From: Syntrophaceae bacterium UBA4778
Lineage (GTDB): Bacteria; Desulfobacterota; Syntrophia; Syntrophales; UBA4778
DNA: 32,820 bases
Reading direction: 5' to 3'
Assembly: GCA_002403175.1 (NCBI GenBank)
Contig: DHHG01000098.1
Coordinates: 1 to 32,820, forward strand
How positions within the stretch are numbered: the first letter of the stretch is position 1; each line of letters opens with the position of its first letter. Both the position numbers and the translations under genes were made by a program. The notes under the pieces are model-generated. The model was not told the DNA's origin. It saw only the letters and a program-made list of their open reading frames with translations, and searched no databases. This document shows, in pieces, positions 11,350 to 17,665 of this stretch.

Positions 11350-12361
11350 TAATGCAGAGTCCATGGCTATTATAAGTTTCTTCTCCGGTTGCGGAGGATT
11401 CGATTCCGGATTTTCATCAGCCGGTTTTTCCATAGAACTCGCTCTAGATGTGGATGCGGTGGCGGTTAGATCCTATAATCATAATCGCGATACAGAAGTA
11501 TGCAGAGTTGCGGATCTCACAGAGCTTGATGCTGTTGATATTATAAAACTCTACAATGAAAACAGCTACAAAGAACCAGTAGGCGTAATTGGCGGCGCAC
11601 CTTGTCAGACCTTCTCATGCTCCAATGTTCATTTCAATGGCGATGATGCAAGGCATTTATTGCCAAGGCGTTATGCCTGTCTGCTTAGAGAACTAAATGA
11701 AAAATTTAATCTTGATTTTTTTGTGTTTGAAAATGTCAAGGGAATCACCTCGTCAAGGCACAGGGAAGAATACACGACCATAAAGAGACTTTTCTCCCGT
11801 GCTGGATTCAAACTTTTTGAGGGAGAGCTAGATGCTGCTGACTTTGGTGTGGCACAGCATCGGCGCCGAGTGTTTATTGTGGGCTTTAACAAAAAGAAAT
11901 ACCCTGGTTTGAAGTTTGAATTCCCAGGACCACAAACGGATATTCCTTTAACCGTCGCCAGTAAGTTGAAAGGGCTTCCTCAGCCAACCCTGTATCGGCC
12001 TGGAATACGAAAGGAAGATGTTGCATTTCATCCGAACCACTGGACTATGTATCCAAAATCAAAAAAATTTATGGATGGCTCCCTAACCAATAAACACCGG
12101 CATGGGAGATCTTTCCGAATTCTCGATTGGGAAAAGCCTAGCTTCACAGTTGCATATGGCAATCGTGAAATTCATATCCACCCGGACGCGAATAGACGCA
12201 TTAGTGTTTACGAAGCTATGCAACTCCAAGGATTTCCAAAAACATACGAATTACTTGGTTCTCTAAGTGATCAAATCCGCCAAGTCTCTGATGCTATCCC
12301 GCCTCAGCTAGGCGCTGCTCTAGGCAAAGCTGTGTATAATGCTTTGCGCTTGGTTTCTTAA
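11306..12361 (+). CDS. C5 cytosine DNA methyltransferase (DruM-like)
   Basis: All key 5mC methyltransferase motifs are in order: motif I FFSGCGGFDSGF (25-36, SAM binding), motif IV GAPCQTFS with catalytic C100, motif VI FENV (E142), motif VIII QHRRRVF (174-180), a target-recognition region from about 190 to 290, motif IX EAMQLQGFP and motif X QVSDAIPP (326-333). The start is uncertain: ATG 11,306 and ATG 11,315 overlap the nuclease gene, while ATG 11,363 follows its stop and lies just before motif I. The recognition sequence cannot be read from the protein. In a Druantia II context it is the self-marking component; a partner Vsr gene converges on it from the right, 48 bp away. Confidence 0.9.
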   Translation: MRTMKQDIRQRVPSNNAESMAIISFFSGCGGFDSGFSSAGFSIELALDVDAVAVRSYNHNRDTEVCRVADLTELDAVDIIKLYNENSYKEPVGVIGGAPCQTFSCSNVHFNGDDARHLLPRRYACLLRELNEKFNLDFFVFENVKGITSSRHREEYTTIKRLFSRAGFKLFEGELDAADFGVAQHRRRVFIVGFNKKKYPGLKFEFPGPQTDIPLTVASKLKGLPQPTLYRPGIRKEDVAFHPNHWTMYPKSKKFMDGSLTNKHRHGRSFRILDWEKPSFTVAYGNREIHIHPDANRRISVYEAMQLQGFPKTYELLGSLSDQIRQVSDAIPPQLGAALGKAVYNALRLVS

Positions 12362-12409
12362 AATACATTCAACTGTTGCCCTTTCAAAGGGTGAGTGATT
12401 GGTTACTTG

Positions 12410-12877
12410 TTAAACCCAAATGGAATGAACGGGTAGTTGAGAGGGCTTCTTCAAAGCCTTCTCGCTCTCCCGCAGCTTTTTAGATATTTGAGTCACAATT
12501 CGACTCGGATTTTTTTCGATCTCACATTCCCAGTATTTTAAGACGCGCCAACCCTGGCAACGGAGAGCTCTGCAATTTTTTTTATCACGTTTCATATTGC
12601 TTTCAAGCTTTGCTGTCCAGTATGTCTCATTCGTTTTTGGGCGCACCGCTTCGATGCATCCGGGATGCTGATGCCAAAAACAGCCGTGAACAAAGATTAC
12701 GGTGTGGTATTTCGGTAAAACGATATCAGGTCGACCGGGTAACCCTTTGCATTGAACTCGAAACCGGAATCCCATGCGGTGTAAACTGGATCGAAGTAAC
12801 ATTTCAGGCTTTGTGTGCGCAGAGCGAATACGGCTCATATTCCAGCTTCGTCTCTGTGGTGTCAATAAATCTGCCAT
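12410..12877 (-). CDS. vsr: Very short patch repair (Vsr) DNA mismatch endonuclease
   Basis: A 155-aa protein. Starting at 12,877, with gaggtg 7 bp upstream, puts E25, D51, W68, H69 and H71 at the same numbers as the catalytic and intercalating residues of E. coli Vsr, so the three codons before it are not part of the gene. The sequence has HTKPE, GRPDIVLP and FVHGCFWHQHPGC. The enzyme nicks 5' of the T in T:G mismatches made when 5-methylcytosine deaminates. It converges with the C5 methyltransferase, the usual partnership. Strand specificity for that methylase's site is inferred. Confidence 0.93.
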   Translation of the reverse strand: MADLLTPQRRSWNMSRIRSAHTKPEMLLRSSLHRMGFRFRVQCKGLPGRPDIVLPKYHTVIFVHGCFWHQHPGCIEAVRPKTNETYWTAKLESNMKRDKKNCRALRCQGWRVLKYWECEIEKNPSRIVTQISKKLRESEKALKKPSQLPVHSIWV

Positions 12878-13376
12878 TCGTAGCACCTCACAAATTCAAA
12901 AAACTCATAAATGACTACTGCTAACATCTTTTTCTCTGAGAGTCCAACAACAGGCTATCCTAACTTAGTTTCCGTTGCACGCCAAAATATAAAGAGCTGC
13001 ACGGGAGAGTCAATTTAGATTTTGCATTCAATAATCCTTGTTGCTTACCATTTGACCAAGCAAAAAGACCGTTATCGAGGGAACTGGGTATAGATTCAAA
13101 AATCGAGTAAACCCCCGAAATCTCCCCGCCCAGGTCGGCCTCTATTGAATTCCGTCCGGCACATCCATGCCGGCACCGGCATTAAGATGTGCTCATCCGG
13201 AATACAATGCCGGCCGCCGTGGAATCGAATTCACTTCGGTCTTGACCTCGTGATATCGAGCCAATTGTATCCCGCCCTGGTTTAAGGCACTGCAAGAAAG
13301 ACATTGGTCTTTTTATTGAGTGATCGCCTTCCTGAAATTGAAAATTGTTTCTGTGTGCTCCAGCCTCGACCTTGTT
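12878..13376. other. Non-coding interval between vsr and the RHH gene
   Basis: No convincing gene is seen in these ~500 bp. It contains a nested inverted repeat (13,159-13,192) and a weak stem with a short T run (13,297-13,316, aaagac/gtcttt), which could end plus-strand transcription. It marks the boundary between the defence and mobility segments. Confidence 0.5.
13159..13192. repeat. Nested inverted repeat (strong stem-loop)
   Basis: The outer arms gcacatc (13,159-13,165) and gatgtgc (13,186-13,192) enclose the inner arms atgccgg (13,167-13,173) and ccggcat (13,176-13,182) around a CA loop. Both arm pairs are perfect. Further TCCGG/CCGGA matches flank it. Confidence 0.8.
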
Positions 13377-13724
13377 TCAGAATTTGAGTTCTCTTGTTTG
13401 CAGGTAGTCCTTGTATTTTTCATCCACATTTTTTTCGATGCCCCAGAATCGCCCGCTGCCCAGATCAATCTTGATGAATTCGGCGAGCATGATGAGGGTC
13501 CACCAAGATAGATTTTCCGCGCGTCTTAACTGAGGCGCTATTTCTGAAACGACCGCCTCCAATTTTTCCAAATCTGCTTTCAGTTCTTTGATGCCTTCCA
13601 GCGCGTAAGCCCATTCGATTTTTTGTCGGATGATTTGTGCCACTGAGAGCTTTTTTTGTTCGGCTTCGGATCGGATTTTTTCTTGCAGCTCATCGCTCAG
13701 CCGGATGCCAATTGCCTTGTTCAT
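13377..13724 (-). CDS. Ribbon-helix-helix DNA-binding protein
   Basis: A 115-aa protein with an N-terminal CopG/Arc-like RHH pattern: strand A-I-G-I-R-L-S, then helices D-E-L-Q-E-K-I-R-S-E-A and S-V-A-Q-I-I-R-Q-K-I. A heptad-like coiled coil follows (about 40-70), then a tail with tryptophans that I do not recognise. ggaggt sits 5 bp upstream of the ATG. Its upstream region holds several GTTAAC palindromes that could be its operators (inferred). Such proteins regulate plasmid or island genes or serve in relaxosomes; no relaxase is present in the window, so the role stays open. Confidence 0.75.
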   Translation of the reverse strand: MNKAIGIRLSDELQEKIRSEAEQKKLSVAQIIRQKIEWAYALEGIKELKADLEKLEAVVSEIAPQLRRAENLSWWTLIMLAEFIKIDLGSGRFWGIEKNVDEKYKDYLQTRELKF

Positions 13725-13789
13725 GGGGTACCTCCATTATTGGGACTCGTTTCGTTGTACACATTACGCAACCTGCCGTTGCCCGGTGC

Positions 13790-14010
13790 GTTAACAGATT
13801 TGCCGTTTTTTCGCTTAAAACCATTTCATATCATACCCTTAAGCCGTTAACAGTTTTGTTAACAAAAGGCCTGTAAATTCTGGTGATTCCCCTTTAATTT
13901 CAGTATGTATACAGTGTTAACGTTCTTTCAGTATTTTTTGATCGCCTGTATACATCAGCCCTCATTTTTCGTTTTAACCCACTGTTCTCACTTAGATTTC
14001 AACGTATACA
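13790..14010. repeat. Cluster of GTTAAC and GTATAC palindromes
   Basis: GTTAACA lies at 13,790-13,796 and 13,846-13,852, and TGTTAAC at 13,857-13,863 and 13,915-13,921. The middle two form a perfect 7-4-7 inverted repeat. TGTATACA occurs at 13,906-13,913 and 13,947-13,954, with a further GTATACA at 14,004-14,010. Confidence 0.75.
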
Positions 14011-14347
14011 TCCTTGTCTTTTCACGATTACGGCAAAACAGCCGAAAGTTGCTCCTTTCAGCCCAGAGGCGTGCTAGCTCCCAAGAGAAAATTCATCTCG
14101 TTTCATATCGCCTTGTCGATCTGTTTCAGCTCCGTTTTTCATGTTGTCCGGATGCCGTTTTCCGATTCCGTTCGCTCATGTTTTTATATCGCGTTCAGCC
14201 TGGCGCATCTCACATGTGTGCCCCGTTCACCTGCTTCGGATATGAAGTTCCCGGTTGCGTCGGCCAGCCTTTTTTCTCCGCCTGAAAAAAGTTGGACTCG
14301 GTTCTTGGGCAGTCTGATAAGTCCATCTCAACAAGGGCTCCTACTTA

Positions 14348-14375
14348 TATAATGTTTGCCATGCAAGGTGTTTTT
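14348..14375. repeat. Inverted copy of the core of the 74-bp repeat
   Basis: The sequence running from tataatgtttgcc through atgcaaggtg is the reverse complement of the core of the direct repeat copies at 14,422-14,449 (a few mismatches) and 14,639-14,666 (nearly exact). With the first direct copy it could form a long hairpin. Confidence 0.85.
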
Positions 14376-14394
14376 GGGGGTATTTGGAAAAATA

Positions 14395-14468
14395 TTTTCA
14401 ACTTTTTTTCATTTTTTTCGTCAAAACACCCTGCATGACAAACATTATATATTAGGGGGGCTTTTTTC
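14395..14468. repeat. Direct repeat copy 1 (~74 bp)
   Basis: It matches copy 2 at a constant offset of 217 bp, from the ttttcaacttttttt block through gtcaaaacacc and caaacattata to the G run and T run at its end. There are only about ten differences. Confidence 0.85.
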
Positions 14469-14611
14469 TAGGAATCTCCATGCTGCGACCATATCACGCC
14501 GACAAAATGAAGACGGGTGCTGGATATCCACTCCTGCAAACCTAAAAAGTTTAAAAAAACAACTCTTCCAAGTGCCCGAATCAATGCCGGTTCATTGAAC
14601 CCACATCATTT

Positions 14612-14685
14612 TTTTCAACTTTTTTTCGCTTTTTTCGTCAAAACACCTTGCATGGCAAACATTATACATATAGAGGGCTTTTTTT
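14612..14685. repeat. Direct repeat copy 2 (~74 bp)
   Basis: Second copy, at a 217-bp offset from copy 1 and with the same order of blocks. It ends about 95 bp before the probable start of the replication-type gene. Confidence 0.85.
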
Positions 14686-14780
14686 CGCTGAGACGGCAAG
14701 TGTCTCACTGAGGTGCCGGAACCCGACCGACCTGCCTGCCGCTCATGGACATTCGGGATCTGATGGGAGGAACAGGGATA

Positions 14781-15614
14781 TTGCGCTGGTTCAGAATGTA
14801 TTGCGAGATTCTCGATGATCCGAAAGTTGCACGGATGACGGACAGCCAATTCAGGATCTTCACCTATCTGCTGGCTGTTGCCTCCGAATGCGACAGGGAG
14901 GGGTGTATCCAAATCACGGTTAAAGACCTGGCCTGGCGCATGCGCTGCCCTGAGGACAAGCTCTCTGATGCGCTGGAGCATCTCTGTAAGGCTGGCATCG
15001 TTGTCAAGCAAGAGAATGGATTTCAAATCGTCAACTGGCAAAAGCGGCAGTTCAGAAGCGACAACGTAACCGGCAGAACGAAACGTTTCAGGGAACGTTC
15101 GGGCGAACGTTCTTCGGAACCCCCTATGGAACGTTTACGGGAACGGCACCAGAGCAGAGCAGATACAGAAGCAGATACAGAACAGAGCAGAGGCGACCGC
15201 CCTGTTGATAACTCGGCTGAAGAAGCCGGTTTAAAAGACCCAGACAAGAACGGCGCCAAGGAAGTGAAAGCCCTTTTGGAGAAGATCGTCACCCTGATGC
15301 CTGAGACCTGGTTCTTCCAGGAGGTCACTCTCTTCACTCAGCGCAGCATTCCTCGCATTAATCGTGGCGAGATCCACCAGGAAGCTCTTCTGCATGCACT
15401 CAGACGCCTCGCTGAAGAACTGGGCAATGGAGAAACTATCCTGCGTCCCAAGGCCTTTCTCAAGAAGATCATGGAGACGGAAAACGGGCATTACCAGGAA
15501 CAGGAGGAACAGCTCAAGAAAGAGCGGCTTCAGCCCTCCAGAGAAGAAGCTATCACGGCATTACAGCGGATCGGGGGTGTTCTCAAAGCTAGTGAAACAG
15601 AGTCCCCCGGATGA
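14781..15614 (+). CDS. Phage-type replisome organiser/replication initiation protein
   Basis: The N-terminal ~90 residues (L-R-W-F-R-M-Y-C-E-I-L-D-D-P-K-V, then T-V-K-D-L-A-W-R-M-R and N-G-F-Q-I-V-N-W-Q-K-R-Q) have the winged-helix pattern of phage/ICE replisome organisers and lambda O-like proteins. A charged linker (R-F-R-E-R-S-G-E-R-S and A-D-T-E repeats) joins a helical C-terminal half that may load a helicase. TTG 14,781 is chosen because gggagg lies about 10 bp upstream and family members begin at this phrase; ATG 14,745 and ATG 14,763 are the alternatives and lack a clear ribosome site. The linker DNA carries four phased AACGTT palindromes. Probably it starts replication of the excised island (inference). 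Confidence 0.7.
   Translation: MRWFRMYCEILDDPKVARMTDSQFRIFTYLLAVASECDREGCIQITVKDLAWRMRCPEDKLSDALEHLCKAGIVVKQENGFQIVNWQKRQFRSDNVTGRTKRFRERSGERSSEPPMERLRERHQSRADTEADTEQSRGDRPVDNSAEEAGLKDPDKNGAKEVKALLEKIVTLMPETWFFQEVTLFTQRSIPRINRGEIHQEALLHALRRLAEELGNGETILRPKAFLKKIMETENGHYQEQEEQLKKERLQPSREEAITALQRIGGVLKASETESPG
15081..15136 (+). repeat. Four 12-bp-phased AACGTT palindromes inside the replication gene
   Basis: AAACGTTT is at 15,081-15,088, GAACGTTC at 15,093-15,100 and 15,105-15,112, and GAACGTTT at 15,129-15,136. Their centres are 12, 12 and 24 bp apart. They also encode the E-R repeats of the linker. Confidence 0.85.
15159..15182 (+). repeat. Two tandem 12-bp repeats (gcagatacagaa)
   Basis: Exact tandem copies at 15,159-15,170 and 15,171-15,182, coding A-D-T-E twice. 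They lie shortly after the AACGTT palindromes. Confidence 0.85.
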
Positions 15615-15663
15615 ATGAAAACGCTGCAACTGAATGCTGTCATGGCATAGACGAGAGGTAGTT

Positions 15664-15957
15664 ATGAGGAAATACATTGCCCACCTTGTCCAGGGTGCAA
15701 ACGGGCCGCTGTCCTGCGAATGCACGGACACCATTACTTGCGGGAACTGCGTTCAAGTCAATCTCATGTTGATGGCGAAACGATTCAAGGCGGAGGATGA
15801 GACTGTGAAGGCTTTCATTCGCGATGTGAGAGATAACGGCATCCGCAAGACAGCGCGGCAGATGGGAATTGAAGAGAGAAGCTTGCGGCGCTGGATTCAG
15901 GGGAGAAATGTCCCTGCCTCTGTAATCGAGAAATTCATGGCACTGCGGCAGGGATGA
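15664..15957 (+). CDS. Small Zn-ribbon-like/HTH protein, 97 aa
   Basis: The start at 15,664 has gagaggta just upstream; an earlier in-frame ATG lacks one. Residues C18, C20, C26 and C29 (CEC...CGNC) could bind zinc. The C-terminal half has a Fis/transposase-like helix-turn-helix (I-R-K-T-A-R-Q-M-G-I, then S-L-R-R-W-I-Q-G). It follows the replication gene by about 50 bp in the same direction, so it is probably an island regulator. I do not recognise a named family. Confidence 0.7.
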   Translation: MRKYIAHLVQGANGPLSCECTDTITCGNCVQVNLMLMAKRFKAEDETVKAFIRDVRDNGIRKTARQMGIEERSLRRWIQGRNVPASVIEKFMALRQG

Positions 15958-16118
15958 TCTACCCTACGTAAAGGCTAGTTTTGACCGCAAATTCATATTG
16001 GAATCATTCAGGATTTAGTGGGCGTTTTTTCAGGGTTGAGAGTTTTTAGAAAATAACGAGTGTTCAGAACGTTTCAATATGGTTTCCGATGAAGCAAAAG
16101 AGCTTACGGTAGATTGCT

Positions 16119-16538
16119 ATGAAACAGGAATCTCAATCACAGCGTGACTTGCAGAAGGCCAAGGACATTACAAAACCAATGAAAGGCGCATTGACTGAAA
16201 CATTGGGTAAGCGCTTGACGGCACAGGATGTGGCTGAATATCTGGGTGTTGACGCTGAAACGGTAAGGCGCTATTATCCGATCCTTGGCGGAATAAGGCT
16301 TGGACGCCTTATCTTGTTCTTTGAAAACTTGATTATCCAAGCGATAAAGGAGAACAGCCATGCCTTACAAGAGGAAGAGAAAGAAGAAAGTGGAGTGGAT
16401 AGCCGATGTGATGTGCCGGGGCAAGAGGTACTACAAGATTTTCGGTACCAAAGCCAAAGCGCTCGCATGGGAAGCCGATATAAGAGAAAATCCCGAAGAA
16501 AACTTGAAGACCCCTTCGGAATCCTTGACGCTGATTGA
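16119..16538 (+). CDS. AlpA/excisionase-like HTH protein overlapping the integrase gene
   Basis: Residues ~32-75 (L-T-A-Q-D-V-A-E-Y-L-G-V, T-V-R-R-Y-Y, then G-I-R-L-G-R-L-I-L-F-F-E) form a MerR/AlpA-type HTH as in small excisionases placed before integrases. The ORF does not stop there. It runs 179 bp into the integrase gene in another frame, so the last ~60 residues are an out-of-frame reading of integrase sequence. The ancestral stop may have been lost by a frameshift, or the overlap may couple translation. The start is uncertain (ATG 16,119 or ATG 16,179); neither has a good ribosome site. Confidence 0.6.
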   Translation: MKQESQSQRDLQKAKDITKPMKGALTETLGKRLTAQDVAEYLGVDAETVRRYYPILGGIRLGRLILFFENLIIQAIKENSHALQEEEKEESGVDSRCDVPGQEVLQDFRYQSQSARMGSRYKRKSRRKLEDPFGILDAD

Positions 16539-17427
16539 ATGGGCGACGAAGTACCTCGAATACTCCAAGGTCAAATTTTCAAAAAAAACATTTGATGCAA
16601 AGAGAGTCGCCTTCAGGGGCTTATTAAAGCAGGTTGACCCATCAATGCCAGTTGAAGCGTTAAAGCCCGTTCAGGTCCTGAATTACTTAAAGGCACAAGC
16701 TATAAAGCGTTCCGGCTATGCAGCCAATAAGGACAGGGAGAACCTGCTGGCTGCATGGAATTGGGGGATCAAATATTTGGACTTGCCCTCACCAAACCCG
16801 TGCTTGACGGAACGTTTCCCGGAAGAGAGGCAGACCCGCTACATCCCACCGGAAGATGATTTTTGGAAAGTGTACGAGTCCTTGCAAGGGCAAGACAGGG
16901 TGATGATTCTGGCTTATCTTCACCTGGCGGCCAGACGATCAGAACTCTTCAGGCTTCGATGGGAGGACATTGATTTTGCCGGTCAACGCGTACGGCTCGG
17001 CACGAGAAAGAGGCTCGGAGGCAGTCTGGAGTACGATTGGCTGCCCATGACGGACGAGCTATTCAATGCGATCGTCCTTCACCGTCAGGAGGCCAAAACA
17101 GAGTGGGTGTTCCCTAATCCGGATAGAGGAACGCCTTTTATTGCACGTCAGCGGTATTTGAAGAAGGCGTGTGACAGGGCAGGCGTGAAGCCTTTCGGAT
17201 TGCACGCCATCAGGCATTTGACAGCCAGCATCCTGGCTCAGGCAGATGTCCCGATGGTGACGATTCAGAGGATTCTCCGGCACAAGCAATTGACTACAAC
17301 AGAGAGATACATCCGAGGTCTAGAGCCCGTCCGTCCTGCACTTGAAGTTCTGTCCAACAGAAATTCACGACCAAAATTCACGACCATTCTTCAGATGCCG
17401 GAAAATAAAAAATCTGAGGCTGTCTAA
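16360..17427 (+). CDS. Tyrosine site-specific integrase
   Basis: 355 aa. A basic N-terminal arm-binding stretch (K-R-K-R-K-K-K) is followed by a SAM-like core-binding domain (about 55-145) and the catalytic domain with R192, K217, H282-x-x-R285, H308 and nucleophile Y317. aaaggag at 16,346-16,352 lies 7 bp before the ATG and fixes the start, even though it sits inside the preceding HTH ORF. The gene ends 25 bp from the tRNA-Glu 3' end, its likely attachment site. It should integrate and excise the island. Confidence 0.93.
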   Translation: MPYKRKRKKKVEWIADVMCRGKRYYKIFGTKAKALAWEADIRENPEENLKTPSESLTLIEWATKYLEYSKVKFSKKTFDAKRVAFRGLLKQVDPSMPVEALKPVQVLNYLKAQAIKRSGYAANKDRENLLAAWNWGIKYLDLPSPNPCLTERFPEERQTRYIPPEDDFWKVYESLQGQDRVMILAYLHLAARRSELFRLRWEDIDFAGQRVRLGTRKRLGGSLEYDWLPMTDELFNAIVLHRQEAKTEWVFPNPDRGTPFIARQRYLKKACDRAGVKPFGLHAIRHLTASILAQADVPMVTIQRILRHKQLTTTERYIRGLEPVRPALEVLSNRNSRPKFTTILQMPENKKSEAV

Positions 17428-17438
17428 GACCTCAGATT
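17405..17438 (-). terminator. Stem-loop between integrase and tRNA-Glu
   Basis: A perfect 9-bp stem, aatctgagg (17,411-17,419) and cctcagatt (17,430-17,438), with the integrase stop codon in the loop. On the minus strand it is followed by a T-rich run, so it should end tRNA-Glu transcription. In the other direction the tail is weaker. Confidence 0.65.
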
Positions 17439-17452
17439 CTTTAGCAAGTATT

Positions 17453-17528
17453 TGGCGTCCCCACGGGGATTCGAACCCCGGCTGCCGCCGTGAAAGGGCG
17501 GTGTCCTAGGCCTCTAGACGATAGGGAC
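17453..17528 (-). tRNA. tRNA-Glu: tRNA-Glu (anticodon TTC)
   Basis: The 76-nt sequence on the minus strand begins gtccctatcgtctagaggcc and ends with an encoded CCA. The acceptor, D, anticodon and T arms all pair. The anticodon TTC is opposite 17,492-17,494, and the GGTTCGAATCC T-loop is present. The 3' end abuts the integrase, so this gene is the likely integration site, with its 3' half restored by the island. Confidence 0.95.
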
Positions 17529-17563
17529 GCACGTTATGAATACGATAGTTAAGGAAGGAGCGC

Positions 17564-17592
17564 TTTATATCCGGTTATTCGGCCAGTGTCAA
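17564..17592 (-). promoter_or_regulatory. Sigma-70-type promoter of tRNA-Glu
   Basis: On the minus strand TTGACA (17,587-17,592) and TATAAA (17,564-17,569) are separated by exactly 17 bp, about 36 bp before the tRNA 5' end. The stretch after the -10 box begins gcgctcc, which resembles the GC-rich discriminator of growth-rate-regulated stable RNA promoters. Confidence 0.8.
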
Positions 17593-17665
17593 TAAAAAAG
17601 ATCTATCATTAAATATTGTATGATCTTAAAGAGATAAGTACCGATCTCGTTGATTCGCAAAGAGA

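Larger units (their letters stand above)
13725..14780. other. Repeat-rich non-coding interval of about 1 kb
   Basis: No ORF here has a good start site or recognisable sequence. The region holds GTTAAC and GTATAC palindromes (13,790-14,010), a ~74-bp imperfect direct repeat and an inverted copy of its core (14,348-14,685), and long T tracts. It sits between a divergent RHH gene and a replication-type gene, so a control region or replication/transfer origin is plausible. Confidence 0.6.
1..17475. mobile_element. Right-hand part of a genomic island integrated at tRNA-Glu
   Basis: The tyrosine integrase gene ends at 17,427, 25 bp from the 3' end of a tRNA-Glu gene on the opposite strand, which is the classic layout of an island inserted into a tRNA 3' end. 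Everything to the left fits accessory DNA: an excisionase-like HTH, a replication-type gene, an RHH regulator, repeat-rich non-coding DNA and a defence operon. Right of the tRNA the genes are ordinary chromosomal ones. I looked for a second copy of the tRNA 3' end to the left and saw none, so the left boundary is outside the window. The exact right boundary is inferred to lie within the tRNA 3' half (about 17,453-17,475). Confidence 0.75.

Noticed and set aside
12362..12409. ccctttcaaaggg as a terminator between the methyltransferase and vsr
   Set aside because: The loop would be one base and there is no T run, so it is too weak to call.
12878..12886. Three-codon N-terminal extension of Vsr
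   Set aside because: Starting at 12,877 gives a good ribosome site and brings E25, D51, H69 and H71 to E. coli Vsr numbering.
13905..14352. Two overlapping plus-strand ORFs (126 and 112 codons) in the repeat-rich interval
   Set aside because: No ribosome site, no recognisable motif and low-complexity composition. The interval is better explained by palindromes and repeats.
14348..14685. CRISPR array
   Set aside because: There are only two direct copies and one inverted copy of a long T-rich repeat, with no regular spacers and no cas1/cas2.
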